A DNA stretch of 64,000 nucleotides from VGTK01 sp046327915 (lineage in GTDB: Bacteria > Desulfobacterota > Binatia > UBA12015), in contig JAXLXO010000021.1 of the NCBI GenBank assembly GCA_046327915.1, forward strand, positions 79,311 to 143,310, read 5' to 3'. The notes below the pieces were generated by a model that was not told where the DNA came from, searched no databases, and saw nothing but the letters and a program-made list of their open reading frames with translations. Made by a program: the position numbers and the translations under genes. Positions 16,995 through 26,731 of the stretch are shown here, piece after piece. How positions within the stretch are numbered: position 1 is the first letter of the stretch; each line of letters opens with the position of its first letter.

Positions 16995-19900
16995 TCAAGC
17001 AATGCGGACGGCCGGTGCAACCGCCGCCGCGAGCTGCTCCGGATCGCGGACGCCGCGTCCGGTGAGCCAGGCGCGCTGCTCCGCCGACACGCGCGCGCCG
17101 TCGTCGGCGTCGAGCAGCGTCGCGAGCTGCAGACGGACGCTCGCCGCGTGCAGGTCCATGCCGAGATGCTCGAAGCCGAACGCGGCCCGGTCGAGTGCCG
17201 CGCGCGCTGCCGCGGCGTCTCCCGACGCCGCGGCGATGCCGCCGCGCAACGCGTCGGCCACCGGCGTGGCCCAGCCGAGATCCTCGCGTGCGATTCGTGC
17301 AGTCTCCCTGCGCGCGTCGCGCAGCAGGCGGCCGCGCTCGGCCGCCGAACACGACTCGCCGACCGCGATCGCCAGCGCGCAGCGCGCTCGCAGGTCGCGC
17401 AGCTCGATGCGCACCATCTGGAAGCGCAGCATGCCGCTCGACTGCAGCGTGCGCCACGCTGCGTCGATGCGGCCCAGCGCGCTGCGCGGGTCGCCGAGGT
17501 AGAGATCGATCGACGCGTGCGCGACCGCGCCCTGGTAGACGGGCCAGGTGTAGGTGGCGGGGAACGGCTGCGCGAGCGCCGCGTCCGCCTGTCTTCGCGC
17601 CTCGTCCGGATCGCCCGCCGCGAGCCACACGAGGCTGCAGAAGCCGACGCGGCACATCAGCAGCGCGTACTGGTCGTTGCGCTCGCGCGCCTCGCGCAGC
17701 ACGCGCTCGAGCCGCGGCGCGAGTCCGTCGAGGTCGCACGACAGGGCGCGCGCGGTGACGGCGATGTTGTCGACGTTGGCGAGCTCCCACGCGGCTCCGT
17801 TGCAGCGGTCGCGGCACAGCTCCTCGGCGCGATCGGCGAGCTCGGCCGCGTCGCGCAGGCGGCGTTCGAGGAAGGCGCCCACCGCGCGCAGCACGAGCGC
17901 GTACGCTTCGACGTTCGGCTCGCCGGACAGGCGCGCGAGACGCTCGGCCTCGACGCGGAGCGTGGCCGCACGACGGCGCTTGCGCGAGCCGCCCTCCCAC
18001 ACCGCGAGCAGCGCCTCGATCGAGAGGGCGCGCGCGACGTGCGCCGGGTCGCCGCTGCGCAGCGCGAGCAGGGCGTGCCGCGTCTGGAACTCGGCCGCGC
18101 GCAGCATGTCGGACACGCCGAGACCGAGTCCGGCCGACCAGCAGACCTCGAGCCGCTTGCGATCCTGCGCGGACGGCGGCGCGACAGGCGCCCGAGCGCC
18201 GATCGCGTGCCGCAGGGAGAGGCGCGCGCGATTCAGCAGCAGCGACGCGAGCACGCGCGGCGTGCTCGCGATCCACGGCAGCCGCGCGTCGTCGAGCACG
18301 CGGCGCATCGCGGCAAGGCCCTCGGCGTGCTGGCCGCAGCGCAGGTAGTGCTCCGCTGCCTGACGTTCGAGACGCGACACCTCGGGGTCGTCCGGACTCG
18401 CTGCCGCCAGTGCGCGTGCCGCCGCCTCGTAGAGCGCCGCGGCCTCGCCGCCGCGACCGAGATTGACCAGAGCGGTGGCAAGGCGCGCGCGGACGAGCCA
18501 CGCCGGCTGCGACGAGACGCCGAGATCGAGAGCACGGCGGTAGAGGCGCGCCGCCTGCGCGAAGGCGAGAGCGGCGCTCGCGCGCTCGGCGGACGCGAAC
18601 GCCTGCTCGGCAGCCTGCGCGAGATCGTTCGCCTGCAGGTAGTGCTCGACGAGACGCTGCGGATCCGGGTGCTCGAGCGAGGCGAGGGCCGCGGCGAGCT
18701 CGGCGTGCAGCGCTCGATAGCGCTCGGGCGAAAGCGCCTGCACGACCGACTCGCGCACGCGATCGTGGTAGGTGTCGATCGCGGGACGTCCGTCGAGAAG
18801 CGCGGGACGCAGCAGCCGCTCGGCGCGAAGTCCGGCCAGCACACGGTCGAGTCCGGCATGCTCCCGGTGCACGCGGTGCAGCAGCTCCTCGGAGATCGGC
18901 TCGCCGGCGACGCAGACGGTCTCGAGCAGGTGCCGATCGAACGGCGGCAGCGCCGCCACGCGGTGCGCCATGAGCTCGTCGACGCCGAGCGGTCTGCCTG
19001 TCCCCGCGAGCTCGTCTGCGGAGCCGCGCGCCGCGTGCAGCGCGAGCTCGCTCGCGAAGAAGGGGCTGCCGCCGCTCTCGCGTGCGATGCCAGTCAGCGT
19101 CGCGTCGTCGGCCGAAGCGCCCTCGGCGATGATCAGGCGGCGGGCCAGCTCCCGGGTGTCCTCGTCGGACAGCGGCGCGACCTCTAGGCGTTGCGGGTCG
19201 CCCACGAGCGGGTCGTCGAGCAGGATGCCGAGCGCACCCGTGTCGCGGTCGCTCGCGCGGAGCGACAGCAGCAGCAGCGCGTGCGGTGCGCCCGGCCGCT
19301 CGAGGACGGCGCGCAGCAGCGCGACGCCGTCGGCGTCCGCCCACTGGAAGTCGTCGATCCACAGCAAGAGCGGGTGCCGGTCCGCGATGCGCACCAGCAG
19401 CTCGCGGAGCGCCGCGAACGCTCTCCGCCGCGTCTCGAGCGGCTCGGGGCTCGTCGCGTCCCGCGAGGCGACCGACGCGATCGCAGGGACGCGTGCGAGG
19501 ACCGGGAAGACGCGCGCGATCGCACCCACGTCGTGCGGCAGCAGCGCATCGACGCGCGCATCGGGCTGGTGTGCGAGGAAGCGGGCGAGGTCGTCCACGG
19601 CGCCGTCGATCGCCTGGAACGGCACCGACTCCTGCGGGTGGCAGCTCGCGCGCAGCAGCACGGCGTCGGAATCCCGTGCGGCGTCCTCGAGGAAGTGCTT
19701 GACGAGCGTCGTCTTGCCGATGCCCGACGGGCCGCCGACGCAGATGGTGACCGGACCGTCACGGCGCGCGCGCGCGAGGCCATCGCGCAGCGCCGCGACT
19801 TCCGCCGTGCGGCCGACGAAGGGCGCGCCGTCGCCGATCGGCGCGGCCACGCTGGTGATCGCGTGCGCGCGAGCGGCGGCTCCCGCCTGCAGGAGCTCGA

Positions 19901-20732
19901 GGATCAGCGCGCCTTCGGGGCGGTCCTCGGGCTTCGTGCGCAGGAGGTCCATGGTGAGCGCCGCGAGGTCGGAAGGGACCTCGGGGGCCACCTCCTGCGG
20001 CGAGCGCGGCGTGGTGTGCGTCCGCTCGAGCGCGGACACGAGCGCAGGCCCCTCGAAGGGCAGGCGCCCGGTGAGCGCCTCGTAGAGAACGAGGCCCATG
20101 CCGTACCAGTCGGACGCAGGCGAGATGTCGGCGCCGACCGCCTGCTCGGGGGACATGTACGCCAGCGTGCCGTCGACGACGCCGACGCGGCTGTGGCGCG
20201 ACATCTGCGACGACAGCGTGCTCGCGAGCCCGAAGTCGAGCAGGACGACGCGGCCCTCGTCCTCGACCAGCACGTTCGCCGGCTTGACGTCGCGGTGCAC
20301 GCGTCCGAAGCCGTGCAGCGCGTGCAGGCCGGTCGCGAGCTGACGGAAGGAGTCGCGCAGCCGCGCCTCGTCGACGTCACGCCACGACGGACCGGACGGT
20401 GCAGCAGGCCGCCGCACGTGGCGCAGCAGATCGACGCCTTGGATGAGCTCCATGGTGAAGAAGCAGTCGTCGCCGTGCACCACGAGGTCGTAGAGCTGCA
20501 CCAGGTTCGGGTGCAGCAGGCTCGACAACGCGCGGAACTCCTTCTTCAGCTGGTAGAGGTCGTTGGGAGCCCACGCGCGCAGCGTCTTCAGGGCCACCTC
20601 GCGCGACAGCGTCGTATCGCGGGCGCGATAGACGAGGCCCATGCCGCCTTCCCCGAGCTGTGCGAGGACGCGGTAGCGGCCGCTGTCGCCGAGCCGCGGC
20701 GCATGCTCCGTGAACGACTCTTCGCTTGCCAT
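16995..20732 (-). CDS. Ser/Thr protein kinase fused to AAA ATPase and TPR-like helices
   Basis: A 1245-residue signalling protein. Residues 20-285 form a Hanks-type kinase: glycine loop LGEGGMGLVY, Lys49 in VALK, HRDVKPANV (146-154), DFG at 166-168 and SPEQ. A second part (about 300-600) is an AAA/STAND-type ATPase with Walker A GGPSGIGKT (333-341) and Walker B LLLWIDDFQWAD. The C-terminal half is helical and Ala/Leu-rich, consistent with TPR-like repeats. All key kinase residues are present, so it should be active. Such PknK/STAND kinases act as cytosolic sensors that bind partner proteins. I chose ATG 20732 over an upstream TTG at 20747. Divergent from the haem lipoprotein at 20923; its stimulus is unknown. 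Confidence 0.9.
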   Translation of the reverse strand: MASEESFTEHAPRLGDSGRYRVLAQLGEGGMGLVYRARDTTLSREVALKTLRAWAPNDLYQLKKEFRALSSLLHPNLVQLYDLVVHGDDCFFTMELIQGVDLLRHVRRPAAPSGPSWRDVDEARLRDSFRQLATGLHALHGFGRVHRDVKPANVLVEDEGRVVLLDFGLASTLSSQMSRHSRVGVVDGTLAYMSPEQAVGADISPASDWYGMGLVLYEALTGRLPFEGPALVSALERTHTTPRSPQEVAPEVPSDLAALTMDLLRTKPEDRPEGALILELLQAGAAARAHAITSVAAPIGDGAPFVGRTAEVAALRDGLARARRDGPVTICVGGPSGIGKTTLVKHFLEDAARDSDAVLLRASCHPQESVPFQAIDGAVDDLARFLAHQPDARVDALLPHDVGAIARVFPVLARVPAIASVASRDATSPEPLETRRRAFAALRELLVRIADRHPLLLWIDDFQWADADGVALLRAVLERPGAPHALLLLSLRASDRDTGALGILLDDPLVGDPQRLEVAPLSDEDTRELARRLIIAEGASADDATLTGIARESGGSPFFASELALHAARGSADELAGTGRPLGVDELMAHRVAALPPFDRHLLETVCVAGEPISEELLHRVHREHAGLDRVLAGLRAERLLRPALLDGRPAIDTYHDRVRESVVQALSPERYRALHAELAAALASLEHPDPQRLVEHYLQANDLAQAAEQAFASAERASAALAFAQAARLYRRALDLGVSSQPAWLVRARLATALVNLGRGGEAAALYEAAARALAAASPDDPEVSRLERQAAEHYLRCGQHAEGLAAMRRVLDDARLPWIASTPRVLASLLLNRARLSLRHAIGARAPVAPPSAQDRKRLEVCWSAGLGLGVSDMLRAAEFQTRHALLALRSGDPAHVARALSIEALLAVWEGGSRKRRRAATLRVEAERLARLSGEPNVEAYALVLRAVGAFLERRLRDAAELADRAEELCRDRCNGAAWELANVDNIAVTARALSCDLDGLAPRLERVLREARERNDQYALLMCRVGFCSLVWLAAGDPDEARRQADAALAQPFPATYTWPVYQGAVAHASIDLYLGDPRSALGRIDAAWRTLQSSGMLRFQMVRIELRDLRARCALAIAVGESCSAAERGRLLRDARRETARIAREDLGWATPVADALRGGIAAASGDAAAARAALDRAAFGFEHLGMDLHAASVRLQLATLLDADDGARVSAEQRAWLTGRGVRDPEQLAAAVAPAVRIA

Positions 20733-20922
20733 CGATGAGAGTTCCAAAATTTCGTCGAGCGATCGATTCTCCTAGTCGCCCGGCCGTCGCAGCGCCAGCG
20801 AAACTCGCAGCGGCCTCGCGGGGCGGCGGCGCCTTGCTCCACGTCCGGGCGCGGCGCATCCTGCTGCGCGTTCGAGGCGGTCGGCATCGCGCCGCGGCGG
20901 CGGCGCGGAGGAGGAGAGGACG

Positions 20923-22821
20923 ATGCGGGGTCTGCGGATGCGTGTCGTGGTCGCGGCGCTGCTGGCGCTCGGCGGCTGCAGCGACTCGAATTCCGAGCGG
21001 CAGACGAAGCCGACGTTCGACTGGGGCTATCCTGAGTACTCGCAGTACGACGCGAGCGGAAAGCGCGTCGGCACGACGCTCTACCAGCAGGATCCGAGGT
21101 GCCGCGAGCGGCTCACGTTCTACGACTGCGCGTTCATCGACGCGAAGACGCCGGACACGCCGCAGAACAACCCGACCGGCGCGAGCGGCGATCTCACCGG
21201 CGGGCTCGACTCGTGCACGAGCGCGATCGCCGCGGAGGCGCCGAGCTGGTGCATTCCGGCCGACGTCTGCAACCCGACGCAGCAGAACCCTGCGTGGGCG
21301 CCCGGACAGGCGAGCGCCGACAACCTCGCGTGGCAGCTCTTCCTCGCGATCAACTGGCCCGCGAATCCCGACGAGCCCGGGTATCCCGACACGACGAGCC
21401 AGCCGGGCGCGCCCGATCCGTCCGGCGGCGGCCAGCACGCGCGCACGGTGTGGCTCGACTACCCGACCGCGGATCAGCTGTTCGGCGTGCCGCCCGCGTG
21501 CACCGGCCCGACGCTGCACATGCAGTCGAAGATCTCGAAGGCCTTCCTCTCGAAGTCGGAGCCGCCGGGCGCGTTCGGTGACGTGCTCGAGGCCGGCGGC
21601 GGCGTGCTCGTCGACCGGAACGGCCGCGTCGTGCAGTTCGACATCCGCGTCAATCGCACGGAGTGGGAGTTCATCGTCAATCAGAACGACTACTGGAAGA
21701 CCGGCACCAGCCTCGCCGCGCTGAAGCAGAACCTCCGCCGCGACTACTCGAAGCCGCCCGGCGACACGCCCGGCGGATTCCCCGCGGCGATCGTGAGCCA
21801 GGACGGCGCGCCGGGCATCGAAGGGGCGATGGAGGTGAAGGCGGCGTGGAAGGAGCTCACGCCCGCCGAGATCGCTGGCGGCACGTACTACACGCGCACG
21901 TTCGCGATCGACGACCCGAGCCTGCCGAAGGAGCGCGGCTGCGAGCAGCGCACGATGGGGCTCGTCGGCCTGCACATCCTGTATCAGCCCGCGCTGTTCG
22001 GGAATCCGGAGTGGGTGTGGGCGACGTTCGAGCATCGCGACAACGTGCCGACCGCGGGCATCAACGACGGTGCGACGAGCTTCTCGTTCTTCGACCCGTC
22101 GTGCGCGCCGGTGCCGACGCCGGAAGAGTGTGCCGCGTACCAGCCGGGTGTGTCGTCGCCGGAGGCGTACCGCTGCTGCCCCGACCTGCTGCTCTATCCG
22201 GACGTGGAGGACCTGCCGTCGTCGCCGCCGCCGAACCAGATCGTGCGCGCGACCAATCCCACCGTGTCGACGATCCTGCCGACGCACTGCACCGACCGGT
22301 ACGACCAGGCGATCGCGAGCTTCTTCGGCGCCGACAACGTGTGGCGCAGCTACTTCCTGGTTGCGACGCAGTGGCCGCTGCGCGGCTCGTCGACGAACTT
22401 CCCGTTCTACGAGCCGCAGTTCGAGGCGAACTTCCCCTGCACGCTGGGCAACGTGACGCTGGAGAGCTTCCTCGTCGGGGACGCGCCGGCCGCGATGAAC
22501 GGCTGCAATCTGAACACCGACCGTCCGTACTGCCGCTCCTGCAACGGCGACTGCGTCGCCACCGCGGAAGAGGCGGCGGCGAGCTGTCCGGGCGGGCAGG
22601 AGACGCCGGGCTCGTACACGACCGCGGACTGCATGGGCTGCCACTCGACGTTCGCCGGGCAGAACTCGTCGTTCATCTTCGGCCACCGCCCGTGCTGCGT
22701 GCGCAAGGACGGCTTCCTGCCGAACGTCTGCGGCGTGCTGCTCGAGCAGTCCGAGTGCGGCGACAACGCCGCGTGCACGTGGGTGTCGTCGGACCCCGCG
22801 TGCTCGTCGTCGCCGTCCTGA
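20923..22821 (+). CDS. Mono-haem cytochrome c-like lipoprotein
   Basis: A 632-residue exported protein. The start MRGLRMRVVVAALLALGGCSD shows a lipobox (LGGC, Cys19), preceded by a strong GGAGGAGAGG ribosome site. The long body has many cysteines in addition to one C-terminal c-type haem motif, CMGCH (about residue 567), followed by a GxNSSFIFGH stretch that may supply the distal ligand. The tail after it has more Cys pairs (CCVRKDGF, CGVLLEQSECGDNAACTW). I do not recognise the main domain; long relatives of this layout are annotated only as cytochrome c family proteins. Cell-surface or periplasmic electron transfer is likely. It converges on an OmpA gene across a stem-loop. Confidence 0.75.
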   Translation: MRGLRMRVVVAALLALGGCSDSNSERQTKPTFDWGYPEYSQYDASGKRVGTTLYQQDPRCRERLTFYDCAFIDAKTPDTPQNNPTGASGDLTGGLDSCTSAIAAEAPSWCIPADVCNPTQQNPAWAPGQASADNLAWQLFLAINWPANPDEPGYPDTTSQPGAPDPSGGGQHARTVWLDYPTADQLFGVPPACTGPTLHMQSKISKAFLSKSEPPGAFGDVLEAGGGVLVDRNGRVVQFDIRVNRTEWEFIVNQNDYWKTGTSLAALKQNLRRDYSKPPGDTPGGFPAAIVSQDGAPGIEGAMEVKAAWKELTPAEIAGGTYYTRTFAIDDPSLPKERGCEQRTMGLVGLHILYQPALFGNPEWVWATFEHRDNVPTAGINDGATSFSFFDPSCAPVPTPEECAAYQPGVSSPEAYRCCPDLLLYPDVEDLPSSPPPNQIVRATNPTVSTILPTHCTDRYDQAIASFFGADNVWRSYFLVATQWPLRGSSTNFPFYEPQFEANFPCTLGNVTLESFLVGDAPAAMNGCNLNTDRPYCRSCNGDCVATAEEAAASCPGGQETPGSYTTADCMGCHSTFAGQNSSFIFGHRPCCVRKDGFLPNVCGVLLEQSECGDNAACTWVSSDPACSSSPS

Positions 22822-22836
22822 CGGCCTGAAACGCGA

Positions 22837-22869
22837 ACGGGCGCGGAGAGCATCGCTCCCCGCGCCCGT
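22837..22869. terminator. 15-bp stem-loop between convergent genes
   Basis: Arms of 15 bases (ACGGGCGCGG... and ...CGCGCCCGT) pair with one mismatch around an ATC loop. It lies between the stops of the haem lipoprotein and the OmpA-family gene, so it can serve both strands. No U-tract follows. Confidence 0.7.
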
Positions 22870-22894
22870 CTTCGCGGACGACGTCAACTACACG

Positions 22895-23893
22895 TCAGTT
22901 CGTCGGCACGAGCTCCACGCGACGGTTCTGCGCGCGGCCATCGGCCGTGTCGTTCGTCGCGACGGGGTTCGACTTGCCGAAGCCCTTCGTCGTCAGGCGG
23001 CTCGCCGAGACGCCCTGCGCGACCAGGTAGTTCTTGACGGTCGCCGCGCGGCGGTCGGACAGCTTCAGGTTGTACTCCACCGAGCCGATCGCATCGGTGT
23101 AGCCCTGCACCTGGACGTTGATCGACGGGTTCTCCTTCAGGATGCGCGCCGCCTCGTCGAGGATCGGCTTGCCCTGCGGCTGCAGCGTCGCCTTGTCGAA
23201 GTCGAAGTTCACGCCACGGAGGACGATCTTCTTCTTCACGGCCGGCGCCGGAGCAGGAGGCGGAGGAGGCGGCGGCGGAGCCGGAGCCTCGGCGGCCTCG
23301 TGCCAGCCGAGCTGCAGACCCGCGCTGATCAGCTGACGGTCGTCGCGCTGCGAGTTCGCGGCCGGACGGAGGAAAGCCTCCTCGAAGCGGACGAACAGGC
23401 CGAGGTTGAGCTCGGGGTGCACGTCCCAGCCGACGGCGCCGTGCACCGCGAGTCCGCCACCCGACTCGTCGATCGGACCGGCGATGTCACGGAAGTAGCC
23501 GCCGAGCACCGCGACCGACGCCTCGACGCCCTTGTCGACGATCGAGAACTTCGGACCGGCCGTGAACGAGAACGTGCTCGTCACGTCGGTGTTGTCGTCG
23601 CACGCGACGTAGTACGGACCGCCGGGGCAATTCTCCGACGGCAGGATCGTGAACGACGGATTGCCGATCAGCGACACCGCGCTCTTGTCGAACATCCAGC
23701 GGTAGCCGCCCCAGCCACCGACGACGCCGCCGATGCCGGCCGTGTCGTTGTAGTGGCCGATCGGAAACCCGGCGCCCACATAGCCGCCCGCTTCCGGGCC
23801 ATCCGCACGCACCTGCGACGACGCCGCAAGTACTCCCGCCAGGGCGATGACGGTGAGTCCCGTCAGCCGCCTGCCTCTCCACATCGAACCCAT
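22895..23893 (-). CDS. OmpA-family outer-membrane protein
   Basis: A 332-residue protein: a signal peptide (cleavage after QVRA), an eight-strand-type beta-barrel region (about 30-200) with alternating aromatic and Gly residues, a proline-rich hinge (APPPPPPPPAPAPA, about 208-221) and a C-terminal OmpA peptidoglycan-binding domain. The domain has the signature VQGYTDAIGSVEYNLKLS-DRR and ends in GRAQNRRVEL. It anchors the outer membrane to peptidoglycan. The first ATG, preceded by AGGGGAGGGACC, is preferred over an in-frame ATG three codons later. No operon partner is obvious. Confidence 0.93.
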   Translation of the reverse strand: MGSMWRGRRLTGLTVIALAGVLAASSQVRADGPEAGGYVGAGFPIGHYNDTAGIGGVVGGWGGYRWMFDKSAVSLIGNPSFTILPSENCPGGPYYVACDDNTDVTSTFSFTAGPKFSIVDKGVEASVAVLGGYFRDIAGPIDESGGGLAVHGAVGWDVHPELNLGLFVRFEEAFLRPAANSQRDDRQLISAGLQLGWHEAAEAPAPPPPPPPPAPAPAVKKKIVLRGVNFDFDKATLQPQGKPILDEAARILKENPSINVQVQGYTDAIGSVEYNLKLSDRRAATVKNYLVAQGVSASRLTTKGFGKSNPVATNDTADGRAQNRRVELVPTN

Positions 23894-24118
23894 CAGTGGT
23901 CCCTCCCCTTCATTCAGAGCACGAAGCTTTGTCGGTCACTGTACGCAGGCGAAATAGCTGGCGAACGCAGATGGCTCAAGCATGCGGTTCGCGCGAATCT
24001 TCGCCGAAACCGTGTCGCTCAAGGGGCGGAGTGGCATCGGGTGGGGACGACACGGGCGCGGAAGGGGAGTTTTTCCGTGCGGTTGGGGGTCGGCCCCTCG
24101 ATCGTGCCCGAGGCCGGC

Positions 24119-24161
24119 GCGAGGCCGGCCGGGCGCCACGAGTGCGCCCGGCCGGCCTCGC
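24119..24161. terminator. Perfect 18-bp GC-rich stem-loop
   Basis: Two 18-base arms (24119-24136 and 24144-24161) pair perfectly around a 7-base loop. It lies just past the stop of the minus-strand gene ending at 24171. No T-run follows on either strand. Confidence 0.7.
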
Positions 24162-24170
24162 AGACCGGGC

Positions 24171-26378
24171 TCAGCCCTCCTTGCAGCTGAGGCCGGCCCC
24201 GTTCGACTGGCAGTCGCCGATGGTGCCCGTCCGGTCGATCACGCCCTGCGTGAGCACCGCCGCGACCGGCGCGTTGAACGGCCCGTCGATGGCGATCCGC
24301 TTCAGGGTGATCGTGAACTTGTAGACCTGGGGCTGGGTCGCGCTCACCGGGTTCACGGCGCGGAACGAAGCCGAGTACTTCTTGTCGGCCGACTGGCACT
24401 TGATCGTGCGCACGACGCCGGTCGAAGCGTCGAGCTTCGTGACGCACGCTCCAGGGGCCCACGCCGGCGGGCTCGCGAGGGTGGCCGTGTCGAGCGTCAG
24501 CGCGTCGGTCACGCGCACCGCCAGCCCGCTCGCCGCGCTCAGCGCGTCGCCGCCCGGCAGGTCGACGATCATGTCGCCGCTGATCTTGAGGAGCCCGTTC
24601 GGGTTCGACGGGTTGGTGCTGCGCTTCGCGCGCGCACGGGTGACGTTCAGGGCGGCGTCGCTCGCGTCGCAGACGTCGCCCGAGCCGTCGGCGTCGAGAT
24701 CCGCCTGGCTCGCGTTCGCGACGGTCGGGCAGTTGTCGTCGGCCGCGCACAGCCCGTCGCCGTCGACGTCACCGCCGCCGCCGTCCACGCACGCTCCCGC
24801 CTGGCAGGAGTCGGCGACGGAGCAGGTGTCCGGCGTGTCGCTGCACAGAGTGCCGTTCGTCTTCGGCTGGCACGAGCCGGTCGGCTCGAGGCACACGCCG
24901 GTCTCGCACTGGCCGCTGCAGACGACCGCGGTGCCGAACTCGCACTCGCTGGTCGCGAGATTGCACGTCTCCGCACCGTTGCACGCGAGCCCGTCGTCAC
25001 AGTCGGCGTTGGTGCTGCAGGTCATCGCCTTGACGACCTTGATCTGCGCCGACACCTGCGCGGCGACGTTCACGCCGTCGAACGCCGTCAGGCGCAGGTC
25101 GTAGCGGCCGATCTTCGTCGCGTCGAAGAGGAAGCCGGGACCGGCGTAGAACGGGTAGCGCCACGAGTTCTGCGCGACGTTGTAGGTCGCGAGCTGCGCG
25201 ACATACGACGCGATGCTCGTCGCTTCGAAGCCGCCGCCGTTCGGCGTCAGGTTGTTGCCCATCGAATGGTCGTAGTAGCCGCCGGGAACCGCCGTCGGCG
25301 GGATGTGCGGAATCGGCGCGACGGGAGCGGAGATCTGGTCCCAGGCGAGGAAGTTCGTGCCCGCGCCCGGATCGAAGTCCATCTCGAGAAGATACGAGTA
25401 GTCGTCGAGCTTCTTCCCGCTCGTGCCCTTGTAGTCCGTGTTGACCGACCACTCGAAGTTCCACTGCGGCCGATCGGGCGCGCTGAAGATTCCCGCGAGG
25501 AACGTGTACGTGCCGTCGAAGTTGCTGTTGAAGACGTTGAGCGGCGTGGGGAAGCGCACCTTGCCGCGCAGGCCGAGCTCGACGCCGTTGCTGCGCGCGA
25601 GCGTGTAGCCGCCGTTGGCGTTGCCCGAGCCGTTGATGACGTCGGGCGTGACGTTGCCGTCGACGAGAATCCGGATCGTGACCTGCGCGACCGGCGTCGC
25701 GCCCTGGAACGCGGTGAGGCGGATGTCGTACGTGCCCGTCGCGTTGGCGTCGAAGAGGAACGGCGCGCCGTCGTAGAAGGTGTAGCGCCACGAGTTCTGC
25801 GCGACGTTGTTCGCCGCGAGCAGTGCCGCGTAGCCGATCGGATCCGAAGCCTCGGCGCCGCCGCCGTTCGGCGTCGCGTTGTTGCCCATCGAGTGGTCGT
25901 AGTAACCCGGGTTCTGCGGCACCGTGTACGGGATCGCCTGCGTCGGCGCCGAGATGTGATCCCAGGCGAGGAAGTTCGTTCCTGCGCCCGGATCGAAGTC
26001 CATCTCGAGCAGGAAGGTGTACGCCGTGAGGTTGCCGCCGTTTCCGTCGTAGTTCGTGTTCACCGACCACTCGAAGTTCCACTGCGGGTTCTCGGCTCCG
26101 TTGAACACTCCGGCCGCGAACGTGTAGGTCCCGTCGCCGTTCGAGTTGTACTGGTTGAGCGGCGTCGGGAAGCGAACCTTGCCGCGCAGCGCGAGCTCGA
26201 CGCCGTTCTCGCGATCGACGGTGAACGAGCCGTTCGCGTTTCCCGAGCCGAACAGGATGTTCGACGTGACGGAGTCGTCGTAGCTGATGGCGGCCTGCGC
26301 CGACGTCGCGAGCGCGAGTCCCAGTCCGAGGACGAGAGCGCAGGCTCCGAGCCGAAGAGTTCGTGGTGTCCGATGCAT
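24171..26378 (-). CDS. Secreted protein with tandem beta repeats, Cys-rich and thrombospondin type 3 region and C-terminal domain
   Basis: A 735-residue exported protein. ATG 26378 has a strong AAGGAG site and opens a signal peptide ending QAA. Residues 44-240 and 250-448 are two copies of one domain, sharing GVELxLRGKVRFPTPLN, PQWNFEWSVNT, EMDFDPGAGTNFLAWD, YYDHSMGNN and VAQNSWRY. Residues 453-530 are Cys-rich (CSTNADCDDGLACNGAETC, similar to the myxobacterial Cys-rich repeat). A calcium-binding thrombospondin type 3 stretch follows (DVDGDGLCAADDNCPTVAN, then DADGSGDVCD). The last 165 residues form a beta-rich domain with a closing Cys pair, similar in layout to the end of the gene at 34399. 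Likely a surface or secreted adhesin-like or structural protein; no enzyme motif seen. Confidence 0.78.
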   Translation of the reverse strand: MHRTPRTLRLGACALVLGLGLALATSAQAAISYDDSVTSNILFGSGNANGSFTVDRENGVELALRGKVRFPTPLNQYNSNGDGTYTFAAGVFNGAENPQWNFEWSVNTNYDGNGGNLTAYTFLLEMDFDPGAGTNFLAWDHISAPTQAIPYTVPQNPGYYDHSMGNNATPNGGGAEASDPIGYAALLAANNVAQNSWRYTFYDGAPFLFDANATGTYDIRLTAFQGATPVAQVTIRILVDGNVTPDVINGSGNANGGYTLARSNGVELGLRGKVRFPTPLNVFNSNFDGTYTFLAGIFSAPDRPQWNFEWSVNTDYKGTSGKKLDDYSYLLEMDFDPGAGTNFLAWDQISAPVAPIPHIPPTAVPGGYYDHSMGNNLTPNGGGFEATSIASYVAQLATYNVAQNSWRYPFYAGPGFLFDATKIGRYDLRLTAFDGVNVAAQVSAQIKVVKAMTCSTNADCDDGLACNGAETCNLATSECEFGTAVVCSGQCETGVCLEPTGSCQPKTNGTLCSDTPDTCSVADSCQAGACVDGGGGDVDGDGLCAADDNCPTVANASQADLDADGSGDVCDASDAALNVTRARAKRSTNPSNPNGLLKISGDMIVDLPGGDALSAASGLAVRVTDALTLDTATLASPPAWAPGACVTKLDASTGVVRTIKCQSADKKYSASFRAVNPVSATQPQVYKFTITLKRIAIDGPFNAPVAAVLTQGVIDRTGTIGDCQSNGAGLSCKEG
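25035..25631 (-). repeat. Second copy of the internal 200-residue repeat
   Basis: Codes residues 250-448 of the gene above. It matches the first copy in protein and over many stretches in DNA, such as the shared CCACGAGTTCTGCGCGACGT. Confidence 0.75.
25659..26249 (-). repeat. First copy of the internal 200-residue repeat
   Basis: Codes residues 44-240. The copies are similar enough for a fairly recent tandem duplication or for ongoing recombination between them. Confidence 0.75.
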
Positions 26379-26532
26379 GAAGATCTCCTTCGTCGTGGGT
26401 GGCGCGGGCGCGGCCGGCGCCCGGCGCCACGTGGTTCGGTGGACGATGTCGAGGAGCGCCCAGCGGACCTGCGGGCGCGGGAGCCGCGGCGTCTGCGGCG
26501 GCACGTCGCACGTCCCACGGCGGCCGTGAGAA

Positions 26533-26568
26533 AGTCAATTCAATTTTGAGTTGAAAGACTTGCGATGC
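26533..26568 (+). repeat. Left copy of an AT-rich inverted element
   Basis: Begins AGTC, contains CAATTTTG, AGTTGAA and TTGCGATGC. The reverse complement of 26732-26768 has AGTC, CAAATTTT, AGTTGAA and TGCAATCC in the same order. The pair is inverted about 164 bases apart, like the ends of a small mobile element or two divergent regulatory sites. Confidence 0.4.
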
Positions 26569-26731
26569 GTGCAGCCGCCGTGTGGCGCGAGCGCCCCGGC
26601 CGGTGTCCTGCCTCGCCCGGTTCCCCCGAAGCGGGGCCGGTGCCCCTCGGAGGTGCATGCCGCACGGCAGTTGCGCTGGCGGAACCCCGACCCGCATGGG
26701 GTGTGCGGTGGTGTCCCGCATCGCCCGGACG

